From Pseudomonas cremoris (lineage in GTDB: Bacteria > Pseudomonadota > Gammaproteobacteria > Pseudomonadales > Pseudomonadaceae): a DNA stretch of 64,000 nt. Made by a program: the position numbers and the translations under genes. The notes under the pieces are model-generated. The model searched no databases. It was not told where the DNA came from and was given only the letters and a program-made list of their open reading frames with translations. Location of the stretch: NCBI RefSeq assembly GCF_014230465.1, contig NZ_JAAXCY010000002.1, forward strand, positions 496,001 to 560,000, in the 5' to 3' direction. Shown piece after piece: positions 44,578 through 56,496 of the stretch. Every line of letters begins with the position of its first letter. The first letter of the stretch is position 1.

Positions 44578-45479
44578 AGATTGCTGTGCTGTCGCGAAAC
44601 CCGCGTCTGTATTCCACCCGCCGCCTGGTCGAGGCCGGCACCGAGCGTGGCCACGAAATGGTGGTGATCGACACGCTGCGTGCCTATATGAACATTGCCA
44701 GCCACAAGCCGCAGATCCATTACCGGGGCAAGCCGCTGGAAGGCTTCGATGCGGTGATCCCGCGCATCGGCGCCTCGGTCACCTTCTACGGCTGCGCCGT
44801 ATTGCGCCAGTTTGAAATGATGGGGGTATTTCCTCTCAATGAATCCGTGGCCATTGCGCGCTCGCGGGACAAGTTGCGCTCGCTGCAACTGCTGTCGCGC
44901 CGTGGCATCGGCTTGCCGGTCACCGGTTTTGCCCACTCCCCGGACGACATCCCCGACCTGATCGAGATGGTCAACGGTGCGCCATTGGTGATCAAGGTGC
45001 TGGAGGGCACACAGGGCATCGGCGTGGTGTTGTGTGAAACCGCAACAGCGGCGGAGTCCGTGATCGAAGCGTTCATGGGCCTCAAGCAGAACATCATGGT
45101 GCAGGAGTACATCAAGGAAGCCGGCGGTGCGGATATCCGCTGCTTCGTGGTGGGCGACAAGGTGATCGCCGCTATGAAACGCCAGGCCAAGCCCGGTGAG
45201 TTCCGCTCCAACCTGCACCGTGGCGGCAGCGCCAGCCTGATCAAGATCACCCCGGAAGAACGCATGACCGCGCTGCGGGCGGCCAAGGTGATGGGGTTGA
45301 GTGTGGCGGGCGTGGATATCTTGCGTTCCAACCACGGGCCGCTGGTGATGGAGGTGAATTCATCGCCGGGGCTGGAGGGGATTGAAACCACCACGGGCAA
45401 GGATGTGGCGGGGATCATCATTCAGCACTTGGAGAAGAATGGTGGACCGAATATGACCCGGACCAAGGGCAAGGGCTGA
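44574..45479 (+). CDS. rimK: RimK, ATP-grasp glutamate ligase for ribosomal protein S6
   Basis: A 301-residue ATP-grasp enzyme adding glutamates to the C-terminus of ribosomal protein S6 (RpsF). It has the family N-terminus [22 protein letters not shown], nucleotide-binding [15 protein letters not shown], and the metal site [14 protein letters not shown]. It is translated in overlap with rimB. The last residues (NMTRTKGKG) are basic. In P. fluorescens this modification alters the proteome and niche behaviour. Confidence 0.96.
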   Translation: MKIAVLSRNPRLYSTRRLVEAGTERGHEMVVIDTLRAYMNIASHKPQIHYRGKPLEGFDAVIPRIGASVTFYGCAVLRQFEMMGVFPLNESVAIARSRDKLRSLQLLSRRGIGLPVTGFAHSPDDIPDLIEMVNGAPLVIKVLEGTQGIGVVLCETATAAESVIEAFMGLKQNIMVQEYIKEAGGADIRCFVVGDKVIAAMKRQAKPGEFRSNLHRGGSASLIKITPEERMTALRAAKVMGLSVAGVDILRSNHGPLVMEVNSSPGLEGIETTTGKDVAGIIIQHLEKNGGPNMTRTKGKG

Positions 45480-45512
45480 CAACACATAGCTTTCGAAACA
45501 CTGCAAATCAAT

Positions 45513-45599
45513 GTGGGAGCGGGCTTGCTCGCGAATGCGGTGGTTCAGTTGAAGTATCTGTGACTGATATACCGCATTCGCGAGCAAGCCCGCTCCCAC
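45513..45599. repeat. REPIN, type A
   Basis: An 87-bp inverted pair between the convergent rimK and amgS stops (33 and 35 bp). Confidence 0.92.
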
Positions 45600-45634
45600 A
45601 CAAGCCAGCTACCACATTTGATTTGCAGTAATCG

Positions 45635-46948
45635 TTAGACCGCGTCCCTGGGCAACATCAGACCCAAAGGCAAGCGTACCCGCGCTTCCAGCCCCCCGCC
45701 TTCACGGTTGCGCAATTCAACATTGCCGCCATGCATCGAAGCAATCCGCCGCACAATCGCCAGGCCCAGGCCTGTGCCCTTGCCACCCCGGGCTCGGTCG
45801 CCACGGGTAAACGGGTTGAAGATACCTTCCAGCTCATCCGGGTCGATACCCGCCCCGCGGTCCATGACACTCAGCACCACATAGGGCGCGGCGCTGTCAC
45901 CGGACACGTACGCCGCCACTTCCACATCCGAGCCGGCATGGTGCAAAGCGTTGCCGATCAAATTGTTCAGCAGGCGTTTCATCGACACCCGGCGCAAGGC
46001 AAACGGCTGGATCGGCTCCAGGCGCGTGCGCACCTGTTCGCCATTCTGGTTGTACGGCGCAACCACCTCGCGAACCAAATCGGTAAGGTCGACTTCCTCA
46101 ACCACCTCATCACGGCCATCACGAATAAATGCCAGGAACTGGTCAAGAATCGCGTCCATGTCCTCGATGTCGCGGACCATATCGTCGGTGAGATCGTTAT
46201 GGTTACCCATCAGCTCCAAGGACAGCCGTAAACGCGTGAGGGGTGTGCGTAAATCGTGGGACACCCCCGCCAGCATCAGTTCGCGCTCGCGTCCGGCCTG
46301 TTCGACGTCCTCCGCCATTTGATTGAAGGCGCCGTACACCTCAGTCATTTCACTGGGCGTATCACTGACCGGAAGACGCACGCTACGCCCCTGTCCGAGT
46401 TGGCGCGCTGCAAATACCAGGCGTTTAAGGGGTTGGTTGAGCTGACGCACAAAAATCCACGCAGACGCCGTGGATAACAACCCAATCGCCAGGAACCAAC
46501 CCAGCACGTTCCAGATCTTCTGCCCCCGCAGCGGGTGCGGATACAACGGCACTTTCAGCCAGTCCTCGCCCAGACTCGGCGCACGCACCCACAGCGCGGG
46601 GGACACATGCATCCGCAACCGCACCTCGGTGTCTTCACCGAGTTCTGCCTGCATCTGGCGTTGGTAAATCTCGCTGTAGGGCCAGTGCTGCTCGCCCTCT
46701 GGCACGCCGGCGCCCGCGACGCGTACCAACGTCGCTGCCTTGGCGATTTTCTCGCGGTTTTCAGGGTCGGCCGCCCAATACGCGCGCAGCGTCAGCGCGA
46801 CGCCGTGGCTGTACTGTCGGTCCACCAACACGTCTTCGTTCATCAGCAGATAAACCAACGTGAGTGCCTTGGAAAACAGAACGACGATCAGCACCAGCCA
46901 AAGGGTGCGGGAGAAGAAACTTTGCGGGAACCACAGAGGGGTTTTCAT
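45635..46948 (-). CDS. amgS: EnvZ-like sensor histidine kinase AmgS
   Basis: A 437-residue membrane kinase. Two spans (LWLVLIVVLFSKALTLVYLL; IWNVLGWFLAIGLLSTASAWIFV) flank a periplasmic domain of about 120 residues. HAMP, then the phosphoacceptor HisKA (LAGVSHDLRTPLTRLRLSLELM) and ATPase (GAGIDPDELEGIFNPF, GKGTGLGLAIVRRIA) follow. The position before tex and gshA matches AmgS/EnvZ of P. aeruginosa, which responds to aminoglycoside-induced membrane stress. It is 117 bp downstream of the regulator gene. Confidence 0.92.
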   Translation of the reverse strand: MKTPLWFPQSFFSRTLWLVLIVVLFSKALTLVYLLMNEDVLVDRQYSHGVALTLRAYWAADPENREKIAKAATLVRVAGAGVPEGEQHWPYSEIYQRQMQAELGEDTEVRLRMHVSPALWVRAPSLGEDWLKVPLYPHPLRGQKIWNVLGWFLAIGLLSTASAWIFVRQLNQPLKRLVFAARQLGQGRSVRLPVSDTPSEMTEVYGAFNQMAEDVEQAGRERELMLAGVSHDLRTPLTRLRLSLELMGNHNDLTDDMVRDIEDMDAILDQFLAFIRDGRDEVVEEVDLTDLVREVVAPYNQNGEQVRTRLEPIQPFALRRVSMKRLLNNLIGNALHHAGSDVEVAAYVSGDSAAPYVVLSVMDRGAGIDPDELEGIFNPFTRGDRARGGKGTGLGLAIVRRIASMHGGNVELRNREGGGLEARVRLPLGLMLPRDAV

Positions 46949-47065
46949 AGAAGACAGCTAGACACCTTGCAGGAACGAGCGGCGCTCGCAGAATTGCAGA
47001 CGCCGGGCACCCCGTCGCCCCTCATGGAGCCAAACGCCAGGATACCCGCCTCTGCAAATCATCGG

Positions 47066-47806
47066 TCACTTTGTTGCGGTGCCATCCGGCACAAACACAT
47101 AACCCACGCCCCAAACCGTCTGGATATAACGCGGCTTGGACGGATCCGGCTCGATCATCCGGCGCAAACGGGAGATCTGCACGTCGATGGAGCGCTCCAG
47201 GGCATCCCATTCGCGACCACGGGCCAGGTTCATCAGCTTGTCGCGGGTCAGCGGTTGGCGTGCGTTCATCACCAAGGCCTTGAGCACCGCGAATTCGCCG
47301 GTGGTCAGCATGTGCACTTCATCGCCACGCTTGAGCTCACGAGTTGCCAGCGACAGTTCGTAGTCGCCAAACGTGACGCTCTCATCTTCGCTGCCTGGCG
47401 CACCCGGCACCGGCGGCGCCTGGCGGCGCAGTACTGCTTTTACGCGCGCCATCAACTCGTCAGGGTTGAAAGGCTTGGCCAGGTAGTCATCAGCGCCCAG
47501 CTCCAGGCCCTTGATACGGCTCAACTCATCGCCCTTGGCGGTGAGCATGATGATTGGAATCTGGTTGTTCGCGCCGCGCAGGCGCTTGCAGGCGGTCAGG
47601 CCGTCTTCGCCGGGCAGCATCAGGTCGAGCACGACCAGATTGAATACTTCACGCCCCAACAGGCGGTCCATCTGCTCGGTGTTTGGCACCGCGCGGGCAC
47701 GGTAGCCCTTGGAGTTGAAGAAACGCTCCAGCAGGCTGCTCAGCCCAGGATCGTCATCAACGATGAGAATTTTTTCGCCTTCAGCAGTTTGTACAGTGCT
47801 GCTCAT
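47066..47806 (-). CDS. amgR: OmpR-family response regulator AmgR
   Basis: A 246-residue regulator. The receiver has KILIVDDDPGLSSLL and phospho-Asp in NLVVLDLMLPGEDGLTACK. The winged-helix domain has GDYELSLATRELKRGDEVHMLTTGEFAVLKAL and RSIDVQISRLRRMIEPDPSKPRYIQTVWGVGYVFVPDG. It pairs with the kinase gene downstream. It is divergent from tex. Confidence 0.94.
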   Translation of the reverse strand: MSSTVQTAEGEKILIVDDDPGLSSLLERFFNSKGYRARAVPNTEQMDRLLGREVFNLVVLDLMLPGEDGLTACKRLRGANNQIPIIMLTAKGDELSRIKGLELGADDYLAKPFNPDELMARVKAVLRRQAPPVPGAPGSEDESVTFGDYELSLATRELKRGDEVHMLTTGEFAVLKALVMNARQPLTRDKLMNLARGREWDALERSIDVQISRLRRMIEPDPSKPRYIQTVWGVGYVFVPDGTATK

Positions 47807-48163
47807 TGGATGCTCCTCTTATCTCGGCGCGCATTATGGCGTAGCTGCCGTTATACGCACCGTGTGCATTGTTAGCAGATTTTTCCTCTACCGCCAGCGA
47901 ACACGTGCCCTGCAACCGCTGGCGCAATCCCCCCCAAGGGCAGAACGCTGGTTATAATGCGGCGCCTTCGTGCAGGGCAACGTCAGATCGTTACCATTTA
48001 CTGCCGGGCTTTTTTTCACCCGCTTGTCGTGATTTTTTCGATTTCGAGGGTCAATAGGCTGCCTCTTGACCCAGGCAGCGGCGCCAGTCGGGCCGCTCAA
48101 CCAGCACCGCCGGGCCTTGTTTTCCGGGCCTGCCGGGCTGCTTTCAGAATTTCAGGTGGTTTT
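47807..48163. promoter_or_regulatory. Divergent region between amgR and tex
   Basis: A 357-bp gap. A perfect -10 box TATAAT lies at 47953-47958 on the plus strand; the matching -35 position is C-rich, so the promoter may need an activator. Transcription from it would give tex a leader of about 200 nt, which contains CTGCC/GGCAG and a T-rich stretch (48008-48017) but no ORF I would call. Confidence 0.45.
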
Positions 48164-50488
48164 ATGGACAGCATCAACAGCCGCATCGCCGAAGAACTCG
48201 GCGTACGCCCACAACAGGTCGAAGCGGCCGTCGCTCTACTGGATGAAGGCTCCACGGTGCCTTTCATTGCCCGTTACCGTAAAGAAGTGACCGGCAGCCT
48301 CGACGACACCCAACTGCGTCACCTGGAAGAGCGCCTGCGCTACCTGCGAGAACTCGACGAACGGCGTATCAGCATCCTCGCCAGCATCGAGGAACAGGGC
48401 AAGTTGACCCCGCAGCTTGAGCGCGACATCAAGCTCGCCGACACCAAGACCCGCCTCGAAGACCTGTACCTGCCCTATAAACAGAAGCGTCGCACCAAGG
48501 GCCAGATCGCCCTGGAAGCTGGTCTGGGCGAGCTGGCCGACGGCCTGTTCAACGACCCGTCGCTGACCCCGGACACCGAAGCCGCACGCTTCATCGACGC
48601 TGAAAAAGGCGTTGCCGATGTCAAGGCTGCCCTCGAAGGCGCCAAGTACATTCTCATGGAGCGCTTTGCCGAAAACGCCAGCCTCCTGGAAAAACTGCGT
48701 ACCTACCTCAAGCAGGAAGCCATCCTCAGCGCCCGCGTTATCGCCGGCAAAGAGGAAGAAGGCGCCAAGTTCCGCGACTACTTCGAGCACGACGAACCGC
48801 TCAAGAGCATGCCGTCCCACCGTGCACTGGCGATTTTCCGTGGCCGCAACGAAGGCATTCTCAGCTCTGCACTCAAAGTCGGCGACGAACTGCCGGGCAC
48901 CATGCACCCGTGCGAAGGCATGATCGGCCAACAATTCGGCATCCAGAATCAGAACCGTCCTGCGGACAAGTGGCTGGGTGAAGTCGTGCGTTGGACCTGG
49001 AAGGTCAAGCTCTACACCCACCTGGAAACCGACCTGCTGGGTGAGCTGCGCGACGGCGCAGAAACCGAGGCGATCAACGTATTCGCCCACAACCTGCACG
49101 ACCTGCTGCTGGCTGCACCGGCCGGCCCACGTGCCACCCTGGGCCTGGACCCGGGCCTGCGCACCGGCTGCAAGGTCGCCGTGGTCGACTCCACCGGCAA
49201 GCTGCTGGACCACGCCACCGTGTACCCGCATGTGCCACACAACAAGTGGGACCAGACCTTGGCAATCCTGGCTGCGCTGTGCGCCAAGCACGCCGTGGAT
49301 TTGATCGCCATCGGCAACGGCACCGCCAGCCGCGAGACTGACAAGCTGGCCGCCGAACTGATCAAAAAATACCCAGCCATGAAGATGACCAAGGTCATGG
49401 TCTCCGAGGCCGGCGCATCGGTGTACTCGGCGTCGGAACTGGCCTCCAAGGAATTCCCGGACCTGGACGTGTCGATCCGCGGTGCAGTGTCCATCGCCCG
49501 TCGCCTGCAGGACCCACTGGCTGAGCTGGTGAAGATCGACCCTAAATCCATCGGTGTCGGCCAATACCAGCATGACGTGTCGCAATTGAAACTGGCCCGC
49601 GGCCTGGATGCGGTGGTGGAAGACTGCGTGAACGCCGTGGGCGTGGACGTGAACACCGCGTCCGTGGCGTTGCTGGCACGTATCTCCGGCCTCAACGCGA
49701 CCTTGGCGCAGAACATCGTGACCCACCGCGACGAAAACGGCGCGTTCAAAACCCGTGCCGCGCTGAAGAAAGTCGCGCGTTTGGGCGAAAAAACTTTCGA
49801 ACAAGCTGCCGGCTTCCTACGCGTTATGAACGGCGACAACCCGCTGGATTCGTCCGCCGTTCACCCGGAAGCCTATCCGCTGGTGCAACGCATCGCCGCC
49901 GAGACCGATCGTGACATCCGTTCGCTGATCGGTGACGCCGCGTTCCTCAAGCGCCTGGACCCGAAGAAGTACACCGACGAAACCTTCGGCGTGCCCACCA
50001 TCACCGACATCCTGCAAGAGCTGGAAAAACCTGGCCGCGATCCGCGCCCCGAGTTCAAGACCGCCGAGTTCCAGGACGGCGTCGAAGACCTCAAGGACCT
50101 GCAGTTGGGCATGATCCTCGAAGGCGTGGTGACCAACGTGACCAACTTCGGCGCGTTTGTGGACATCGGCGTGCATCAGGACGGTTTGGTGCATATCTCC
50201 GCGCTTTCGGAGAAATTCATCAAGGACCCACGTGAAGCGGTCAAAGCCGGCGACGTGGTCAAGGTCAAGGTCATGGAAGTCGACATCCCGCGCAAACGCG
50301 TTGGCCTGTCGATGCGCATGAGCGACACCCCCGGCGAAAAAATCGACGGTGCCCGTGGCGCCCGCCCAGGTTCTGCACCGCGCCAGTCGCAAAACAATGC
50401 ACCGCGCAAAGAAACGACAGCCGCCGCGCCGAGCAACAACGCCATGGCCTCGCTGTTCGCCAACGCCAAGCAGCTGAAGAAACGCTGA
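48164..50488 (+). CDS. tex: Tex, S1-domain RNA-binding transcription accessory protein
   Basis: A 774-residue protein. It begins [44 protein letters not shown] (Tex N-terminal helices) and contains a YqgF-like domain ([19 protein letters not shown]), HhH motifs ([22 protein letters not shown]) and a C-terminal S1 domain ([34 protein letters not shown]). ATG 48164 follows AGGTGG; a longer frame from 47957 has no family match. It overlaps the thioesterase gene by one base. Confidence 0.95.
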   Translation: MDSINSRIAEELGVRPQQVEAAVALLDEGSTVPFIARYRKEVTGSLDDTQLRHLEERLRYLRELDERRISILASIEEQGKLTPQLERDIKLADTKTRLEDLYLPYKQKRRTKGQIALEAGLGELADGLFNDPSLTPDTEAARFIDAEKGVADVKAALEGAKYILMERFAENASLLEKLRTYLKQEAILSARVIAGKEEEGAKFRDYFEHDEPLKSMPSHRALAIFRGRNEGILSSALKVGDELPGTMHPCEGMIGQQFGIQNQNRPADKWLGEVVRWTWKVKLYTHLETDLLGELRDGAETEAINVFAHNLHDLLLAAPAGPRATLGLDPGLRTGCKVAVVDSTGKLLDHATVYPHVPHNKWDQTLAILAALCAKHAVDLIAIGNGTASRETDKLAAELIKKYPAMKMTKVMVSEAGASVYSASELASKEFPDLDVSIRGAVSIARRLQDPLAELVKIDPKSIGVGQYQHDVSQLKLARGLDAVVEDCVNAVGVDVNTASVALLARISGLNATLAQNIVTHRDENGAFKTRAALKKVARLGEKTFEQAAGFLRVMNGDNPLDSSAVHPEAYPLVQRIAAETDRDIRSLIGDAAFLKRLDPKKYTDETFGVPTITDILQELEKPGRDPRPEFKTAEFQDGVEDLKDLQLGMILEGVVTNVTNFGAFVDIGVHQDGLVHISALSEKFIKDPREAVKAGDVVKVKVMEVDIPRKRVGLSMRMSDTPGEKIDGARGARPGSAPRQSQNNAPRKETTAAAPSNNAMASLFANAKQLKKR

Positions 50489-50871
50489 TGGAGATGCCGG
50501 CCGGTTTGACCCAGAGCGCGTTCAGCGAGCTGATCGGCTGCCGCCTGCAACGCCTTGAAGAAGGTGTTGCCGAGGTGGCCCTGACCTTGGAGCCGCACCT
50601 GCGCAACCGCGCGGGCAAGCTCCACGGCGGGGCGATTTTCAGCCTGGTAGATATAACGATGGGACTGGCCTGTTCCAGCGCCCATGGTTTCGACCAGCAA
50701 AGCGCGACCATCGAATGCAAAATCAACTACATCCGTGCCGTGGAAAACGGTGACGTGTTGTGCACCAGCCGAGTGATTCACGCTGGCCGACGCACCTTGG
50801 TGGTCGAAGCGGATGTGTACCAGGACGAAAAACTGGTCGCAAAAGCACAAGGCACCTTCGCTGTCCTATAG
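50488..50871 (+). CDS. PaaI-family thioesterase
   Basis: A 127-residue hotdog thioesterase with the PaaI signature LRNRAGKLHGGAIFSLVDITMGLACSS. Its ATG overlaps the tex stop. The same gene follows tex in P. aeruginosa. The substrate is not known. Confidence 0.9.
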   Translation: MEMPAGLTQSAFSELIGCRLQRLEEGVAEVALTLEPHLRNRAGKLHGGAIFSLVDITMGLACSSAHGFDQQSATIECKINYIRAVENGDVLCTSRVIHAGRRTLVVEADVYQDEKLVAKAQGTFAVL

Positions 50872-51085
50872 CTCCCCACCCTCGATTTGAGTTAATTTCG
50901 GCGCTGCACACACGGCGTCGGAATTTTCTTGCTGCGCTATAGCCCAATTCATGGAGTGAAGTCGGCTTTTTCAGAGCGGGTCAAATCGACTGTTAACCAG
51001 GCGAAAACGCCAGTTTTAACTTCACCCTTGTAGACCGTCCTGCCCACCCCCATATTGGGGCGACTGACGCGTGAAGGAATCCAAC

Positions 51086-52669
51086 TTGAGCGAACTTCTC
51101 AACCGCCGCCTGGCTCTGCTTGGCAAGCGCGAACACCTCTCCCTGCTAGAGCAGTGCTTGCACGGCATCGAGCGTGAATGCCTACGCGTGACAGGTGAAG
51201 GTCGCCTGGCGCAAACGCCGCACCCTGAAGCACTGGGCGCCGCGTTGACCCACGAACAGATCACCACCGACTACTCGGAATCGCTGCTGGAGTTCATCAC
51301 TCCCGCCCTGCCTAACCCGGCCGACACCCTGAGCAGCCTGGACAAGATCCACCGTTTTGCCTACAGCAAGCTCGGCAGCGAGTACCTGTGGAGCCCATCG
51401 ATGCCGTGCCCGTTGCCGGCCGAGGAAGACATTCCGATTGCCTACTACGGCACCTCCAATATCGGACAGCTCAAGTACGTGTACCGCAAAGGCTTGGCCC
51501 TGCGCTATGGCAAGACCATGCAGTGCATCGCCGGCATCCATTACAACTTTTCCCTGCCGGAACAGTTGTGGCCATTGCTCAAGGAGACTGAAGGATTTGT
51601 CGGCACCGACCGCGATTACCAGTCCACGGCCTACATTGCACTGATCCGTAACTTCCGTCGTTACAGCTGGCTGCTGATGTACCTGTTTGGTGCTTCGCCG
51701 GCCCTGGACGCCGGTTTCCTGCGTGGTCGCTCGCATCAGTTGGAAGTGCTGGACCCCGACACCCTCTACTTGCCGTACGCCACCAGCCTGCGCATGAGTG
51801 ACCTGGGTTACCAGAGCAATGCCCAAGCCGGTCTCACGCCGTGCTACAACGATTTGAACAGCTACACCGACAGCCTGCGCGAAGCGGTGGCAACGCCCTA
51901 CGCGCCGTACGTCGAAATCGGCACGCATAAGGACGGTGAGTGGGTTCAGCTCAACACCAACATCCTGCAGATCGAAAACGAGTACTACTCCAACATCCGC
52001 CCCAAGCGCGTGACCTACACCGGCGAGCGGCCGATCCAGGCGCTGATGGCGCGCGGCATCCAGTACATCGAAGTGCGTTGCCTGGACATCAACCCGTTCC
52101 TGCCTATGGGTATCGACCTGCAAGAGTCGCGCTTCCTCGACGCGTTCCTGCTGTATTGCGCGCTGAACGACAGCCCGCTGTTTGCCAGCAATGAGTGCGG
52201 TAACGCTACCTCCAACTTCCTCAGCGTGGTCAAGGAAGGCCGTCGTCCAGGCCTGCAACTGCAGCGTCAGGGCCAGCCTGTGGACATGAAGGAATGGGCT
52301 ACCGAGCTGCTGGAAAAAATCGCACCGCTGGCTGCCCTGCTTGATGAAAGCCACGGCATCACCGAGCACAGCCAGGCAGTGGACGCCCAACTGGCGAAGG
52401 TCAAGGATCCCTCACTGACGCCGTCAGCCCAGGTGCTGGCAGCGATGGCCGAGCGTAAAGAGAGCTTTGCGCAATTCTCCCTGCACCAGAGCCAGGTGCA
52501 TGCCGAACACTTCCGCAGCGAACCGTTGCCGGCAGAGGAACAGGCACGTTTTGAAACGCTGGCGCGTACATCGCTGGCGCAACAGGCGGAACTGGAGCAG
52601 AACGAAGTGGGCGATTTTGATGTATTTGTAGGGTCGTACCAGGCAAGCATCCTGGCGATCAGTAACTAA
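51086..52669 (+). CDS. gshA: Glutamate-cysteine ligase
   Basis: A 527-residue first enzyme of glutathione synthesis, with [20 protein letters not shown], and [21 protein letters not shown] 51086 is chosen because AAGGAA lies 8 bases upstream and the product then starts [21 protein letters not shown], as in P. aeruginosa. GTG 51071 would add five residues. It ends 19 bp before a REPIN. Confidence 0.95.
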   Translation: MSELLNRRLALLGKREHLSLLEQCLHGIERECLRVTGEGRLAQTPHPEALGAALTHEQITTDYSESLLEFITPALPNPADTLSSLDKIHRFAYSKLGSEYLWSPSMPCPLPAEEDIPIAYYGTSNIGQLKYVYRKGLALRYGKTMQCIAGIHYNFSLPEQLWPLLKETEGFVGTDRDYQSTAYIALIRNFRRYSWLLMYLFGASPALDAGFLRGRSHQLEVLDPDTLYLPYATSLRMSDLGYQSNAQAGLTPCYNDLNSYTDSLREAVATPYAPYVEIGTHKDGEWVQLNTNILQIENEYYSNIRPKRVTYTGERPIQALMARGIQYIEVRCLDINPFLPMGIDLQESRFLDAFLLYCALNDSPLFASNECGNATSNFLSVVKEGRRPGLQLQRQGQPVDMKEWATELLEKIAPLAALLDESHGITEHSQAVDAQLAKVKDPSLTPSAQVLAAMAERKESFAQFSLHQSQVHAEHFRSEPLPAEEQARFETLARTSLAQQAELEQNEVGDFDVFVGSYQASILAISN

Positions 52670-52688
52670 GGCCACACGCAAAACCCTT

Positions 52689-52776
52689 GTGGGAGCGGGC
52701 TTGCTCGCGAATACGGAGTATCAGTCACCCAACGTATCGACTGATCCATCGCATTCGCGAGCAAGCCCGCTCCCAC
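52689..52776. repeat. REPIN, type A
   Basis: An 88-bp inverted pair 19 bp after the gshA stop, ahead of the tau promoter. Confidence 0.92.
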
Positions 52777-52829
52777 ATTTGTTCAATGCGCCTTCAAGAT
52801 TCGCGCTCACTTCTCCTAATAAGCTAATT

Positions 52830-52860
52830 CGAAAATGTTATTTATTTTCGAGTTCTTAGA
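52830..52860. promoter_or_regulatory. tau promoter elements: inverted repeat and GTTCTTAG motif
   Basis: CGAAAAT (52830-52836) and ATTTTCG (52844-52850) form a 7-bp inverted repeat with a 7-bp spacer. Overlapping its right arm is TTATTTTCGAGTTCTTAGA (52842-52860). The related block TTATTTTCAAGTCTTAAA lies ahead of the cystine-binding gene, and CTAAGAAC, the reverse of GTTCTTAG, in the epsC/dcyD gap. CysB- or Cbl-type control by sulfur starvation is a reasonable reading. Confidence 0.5.
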
Positions 52861-52915
52861 TCATTTATTCTCCTCACACGCCGACCCTCGGCCGCCTGAT
52901 TGAGGAGCTTTCCCC

Positions 52916-53893
52916 TTGAAACTACTGACCCCTCTGCGCCTCTTGGCGGCGCTCTCCCTGGCCGGTGCCAGCCTGTTTGCCCAGGCGGCGGATGTGACCG
53001 TCGCTTACCAGACCACCGTAGACCCGGCCAAAGTTGCCCAGGCCGACGGCGCGTATGAAAAAGCCACCAACGCCAAGATCAACTGGCGCAAATTCGACAA
53101 TGGCGCCGACATCATCGCCGCCATCGCCTCCGGCGACGTGCAGATCGGCTACCTCGGTTCCAGCCCGCTGACCGCTGCGATCACCCGTAAAGTGCCCGTG
53201 GAAACCTTCCTCGTCGCCACCCAGATCGGCGGTGCCGAAGCCCTGGTCGCCCGCAACGGCTCGGGGATCAACAGCCCGCAGGACCTGATCGGCAAGAAAG
53301 TCGCCGTACCATTCGTGTCCACCGGCCACTACAGCCTGCTGGCCGCCTTGAAACACTGGAACATCGACCCCTCGAAAGTGACCATCCTCAACCTGGCTCC
53401 GCCGGCAATCATCGCCGCCTGGAAACGTGGAGATATCGACGCAACCTACGTATGGGACCCGGCCCTGGGTGTGGCCAAGGAAAACGGCAAGGTGCTGATC
53501 ACCTCCGGCGAACTGGCCAAATTCGGCGCGCCGACCTTCGATGCCTGGATCGTGCGCAAAGACTTCGCCGAGAAGCACCCGGAAATCGTCACCGCCTTCG
53601 CCAAGGTCACGCTGGATGCCTACGCCGCCTACCGCAAAGACCCACAAGCCTGGATCGCCGACAAAGGCAACGTCGACAAGCTGGTAAAACTCTCCGGCGC
53701 CAAGGCCAGCGATATTCCGCTGCTGCTACAAGGCAACGTCTACCCACTGGCCGCTGACCAAGTGACCCTGCTGGGCGCCCCGACCACCAAGGCCGTGACG
53801 GATACCGCTGCGTTCCTCAAGGAGCAAGGCAAGGTCGACGCCGTGCTGCCGGACTACGCCCCTTACGTCAGCGCCAAGTTCATTACCAACTGA
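52916..53893 (+). CDS. tauA: Taurine ABC transporter substrate-binding protein
   Basis: A 325-residue periplasmic binding protein with signal peptide [24 protein letters not shown]. The start is TTG 52916, with GAGGAG upstream. The binding-protein fold shows [63 protein letters not shown], typical of TauA. It delivers taurine to TauBC. It is first in tauABCD, read in one direction with short gaps. Confidence 0.94.
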   Translation: MKLLTPLRLLAALSLAGASLFAQAADVTVAYQTTVDPAKVAQADGAYEKATNAKINWRKFDNGADIIAAIASGDVQIGYLGSSPLTAAITRKVPVETFLVATQIGGAEALVARNGSGINSPQDLIGKKVAVPFVSTGHYSLLAALKHWNIDPSKVTILNLAPPAIIAAWKRGDIDATYVWDPALGVAKENGKVLITSGELAKFGAPTFDAWIVRKDFAEKHPEIVTAFAKVTLDAYAAYRKDPQAWIADKGNVDKLVKLSGAKASDIPLLLQGNVYPLAADQVTLLGAPTTKAVTDTAAFLKEQGKVDAVLPDYAPYVSAKFITN

Positions 53894-53909
53894 TCAGGAG
53901 TTCATCGCG

Positions 53910-54689
53910 ATGGCCTTGCTACAACTGGAGCGCATCAGCGCACAGTACCCAGGCGCCACAGAACCGGTACTGTCTGACATCTCAATCGACCTGGGGCCCC
54001 AGCAATTGCTGGTGGCCCTCGGCCCGTCCGGCAGTGGCAAGACTTCGCTGTTGAACCTGATTGCCGGATTTGTCGAACCCTCCTCCGGGCGCATTACCCT
54101 CGACGGCGTGCCGGTCAAGGGCCCCAGCGCCGAACGCGGCGTGGTATTCCAGGACGACGCCCTGCTGCCCTGGCAGGACGTGCTGGCCAACGTCGGCTTC
54201 GGCCTCGAACTGGCCGGCGTGCCCAAGGCGCAACGAGAAGTACGTGCCCGGGAAATGCTGGCATTGGTTGACCTGGCCGGTTTCGACAGCCGCCGTATCT
54301 GGCAGCTCTCCGGCGGGCAGAAACAACGCGTCGGCTTGGCCCGCGCCTTGGCCGCCGACCCGCGCGTGCTGCTGATGGACGAGCCCTTCGGCGCCCTCGA
54401 CGCCTTCACCCGTGAACAGATGCAGGAGTTGTTGCTGCAAGTCTGGCGGCGCACGGCCAAGCCGGTGTTCCTGATTACCCACGACATTGAAGAAGCAGTA
54501 TTCCTCGCCACCGACCTGATCCTGCTGGCGCCCAACCCAGGGCAAATCGTCGAACGCCTGAGCCTGGACTTCGGCCAGCGCTACGCCGCCGGTGAGTCGG
54601 CACGGGCGATCAAGTCCGACCCGCGCTTTATCGAAACCCGCGAACACGTGCTGGGCAAAGTGTTCTCCCAACGGCAGGTGTCCGCATGA
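53910..54689 (+). CDS. tauB: Taurine ABC transporter ATP-binding protein
   Basis: A 259-residue ATPase. Walker A is [14 protein letters not shown], the signature is [16 protein letters not shown] and Walker B is [15 protein letters not shown]. The 16-bp gap to tauA and 4-base overlap with tauC fit one transcript. Confidence 0.95.
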   Translation: MALLQLERISAQYPGATEPVLSDISIDLGPQQLLVALGPSGSGKTSLLNLIAGFVEPSSGRITLDGVPVKGPSAERGVVFQDDALLPWQDVLANVGFGLELAGVPKAQREVRAREMLALVDLAGFDSRRIWQLSGGQKQRVGLARALAADPRVLLMDEPFGALDAFTREQMQELLLQVWRRTAKPVFLITHDIEEAVFLATDLILLAPNPGQIVERLSLDFGQRYAAGESARAIKSDPRFIETREHVLGKVFSQRQVSA

Positions 54690-55522
54690 GCAGCTACGAA
54701 CTTCCCGCCACCGCCGCCAAGCCGGTGGTACACGCGGTTATTCCGGTACGCCGCAGCCTGAGCACGCGGTGGATCAGCGTGCTGACGCTGGTCACTTTGT
54801 TGGCGCTCTGGTGGGCCGTGACCGCCACGGGTTTGATCGAACCGCTGTTTCTGCCACCACCGTCTGCCGTGCTGCAAAAAGGCTGGCTGCTGGTGACCAC
54901 CGGCTATATGGATTCCACCCTGTGGCAGCACTTGGGTGCGAGCCTGGGCCGTATCGGGCTGGGCCTCGGTTTTGCCGTACTGACCGCCGTGCCGGTAGGG
55001 ATTGCCATCGGTTCCAACCGTATCGCCCGTGGCATTCTCGACCCACTGATCGAGTTTTACCGGCCGATCCCGCCCTTGGCCTACCTGCCGTTGATCGTGA
55101 TCTGGTGCGGCATCGGCGAACTGTCCAAGGTGCTGCTGATTTACCTCGCGATCTTTGCACCGATCGCCATTGCCACCGCGACCGGCGTGCGCACCGTCGA
55201 CCCGGCCAAGCTGCGCGCAGCGCAGTCGTTGGGCGCCACCCGCGCCCAGCTGATTCGCCACGTGATCCTGCCGAGCGCGCTGCCCGACATCCTCACGGGC
55301 GTGCGCATCGGGCTGGGCGTGGGCTGGTCCACTTTGGTCGCCGCCGAATTGATCGCGGCCACCAGTGGGCTGGGTTTTATGGTGCAGTCGGCGGCGCAGT
55401 TCCTGGTCACCGATGTGGTGGTGCTGGGCATTCTGGTTATCGCCCTGATCGCCTTCGCCATGGAAATGGGCCTGCGTGCCCTGCAGCGTAAATTGGTGCC
55501 GTGGCATGGCCAGGCACATTGA
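54686..55522 (+). CDS. tauC: Taurine ABC transporter permease
   Basis: A 278-residue inner-membrane permease with about six spans. The EAA-type loop ([45 protein letters not shown]) is the site that contacts TauB. It ends 11 bp before tauD. Confidence 0.94.
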   Translation: MSSYELPATAAKPVVHAVIPVRRSLSTRWISVLTLVTLLALWWAVTATGLIEPLFLPPPSAVLQKGWLLVTTGYMDSTLWQHLGASLGRIGLGLGFAVLTAVPVGIAIGSNRIARGILDPLIEFYRPIPPLAYLPLIVIWCGIGELSKVLLIYLAIFAPIAIATATGVRTVDPAKLRAAQSLGATRAQLIRHVILPSALPDILTGVRIGLGVGWSTLVAAELIAATSGLGFMVQSAAQFLVTDVVVLGILVIALIAFAMEMGLRALQRKLVPWHGQAH

Positions 55523-55533
55523 GTGAGAACCGC

Positions 55534-56370
55534 ATGAGCAGCCTGACCGTTACCCCAATAAGCACCGCCTTGGGCGCCCAGATCAGTGGCGTCGATATCA
55601 CCCAGCCGCTTAACCTCGAACAGCGCGACGCCATCGAGCAGGCGTTGCTCACGCACTCGGTACTGTTCTTTCGCGGCCAGCCAATTACCCCGCAGCAACA
55701 AGCGCGGTTTGCGGCGAATTTCGGCGACCTGCATATTCACCCGATCTACCCCAACGTGCCGGAACAGCCCGAAGTGCTGATCCTCGACACCGCCGTCACC
55801 GACGTGCGCGACAACGCCGTGTGGCACACCGACGTCACCTTCCTGCCCACCCCGGCGCTCGGCGCGGTGCTCAGCGCCAAGCTGCTGCCGGCGTTTGGCG
55901 GCGACACGTTGTGGGCCAGTGGGATTGCCGCGTATGAGGCACTGTCGGAGCCGTTGAAGCGGTTGCTCGATGGGCTGACCGCTACCCACGACTTCACCAA
56001 ATCCTTTCCGTTGGAGCGCTTTGGCAACACCGCCGAAGACCTGGCGCGCTGGGAAGAAACCCGCAAGAAGAACCCACCGCTGTCGCACCCGGTGGTGCGC
56101 ACGCACCCGGTGAGCGGGCGCAAGTCGCTGTTTGTCAGTGATGGGTTCACCACCAAGATCAACGAGCTGGAGCCGGCGGAAAGCGAGGCGATTTTGAAGC
56201 TACTGTTCGCCCACGCGACGCGTCCAGAGTTCACCATCCGCTGGCGCTGGCAGGAAAACGACGTAGCGTTCTGGGACAACCGCGTGACCCAACATTACGC
56301 GGTGGATGATTACCGGCCGCAACGGCGGGTGATGCACCGGGCGACAATCTTGGGCGACGTACCGTTCTAA
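55534..56370 (+). CDS. tauD: Taurine dioxygenase
   Basis: A 278-residue Fe(II)/2-oxoglutarate dioxygenase that splits taurine to sulfite and aminoacetaldehyde. The iron triad is seen as H-x-D in [10 protein letters not shown] and His in [11 protein letters not shown], with the 2-oxoglutarate Arg near the C-terminus. ATG 55534 ([22 protein letters not shown]) gives the normal start. Confidence 0.94.
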   Translation: MSSLTVTPISTALGAQISGVDITQPLNLEQRDAIEQALLTHSVLFFRGQPITPQQQARFAANFGDLHIHPIYPNVPEQPEVLILDTAVTDVRDNAVWHTDVTFLPTPALGAVLSAKLLPAFGGDTLWASGIAAYEALSEPLKRLLDGLTATHDFTKSFPLERFGNTAEDLARWEETRKKNPPLSHPVVRTHPVSGRKSLFVSDGFTTKINELEPAESEAILKLLFAHATRPEFTIRWRWQENDVAFWDNRVTQHYAVDDYRPQRRVMHRATILGDVPF

Positions 56371-56389
56371 GCCACACTGAAGAACAAAT

Positions 56390-56477
56390 GTGGGAGCAGG
56401 CTTGCTCGCGAATGCGGCGTGTCAGTCAACAGATTCAGCGACTGATACACCGCATTCGCGAGCAAGCCCGCTCCCAC
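56390..56477. repeat. REPIN, type A
   Basis: An 88-bp inverted pair between the convergent tauD and aldo/keto reductase stops (19 bp each). The left arm reads GTGGGAGCAGG, one change from the others. Confidence 0.9.
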
Positions 56478-56496
56478 ATTGACCGCGTACTGCCTT

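Noticed and set aside
48236..49804. 522-codon minus-strand ORF
   Set aside because: Antisense to tex; no motif, and tex has complete YqgF and S1 domains on the plus strand.
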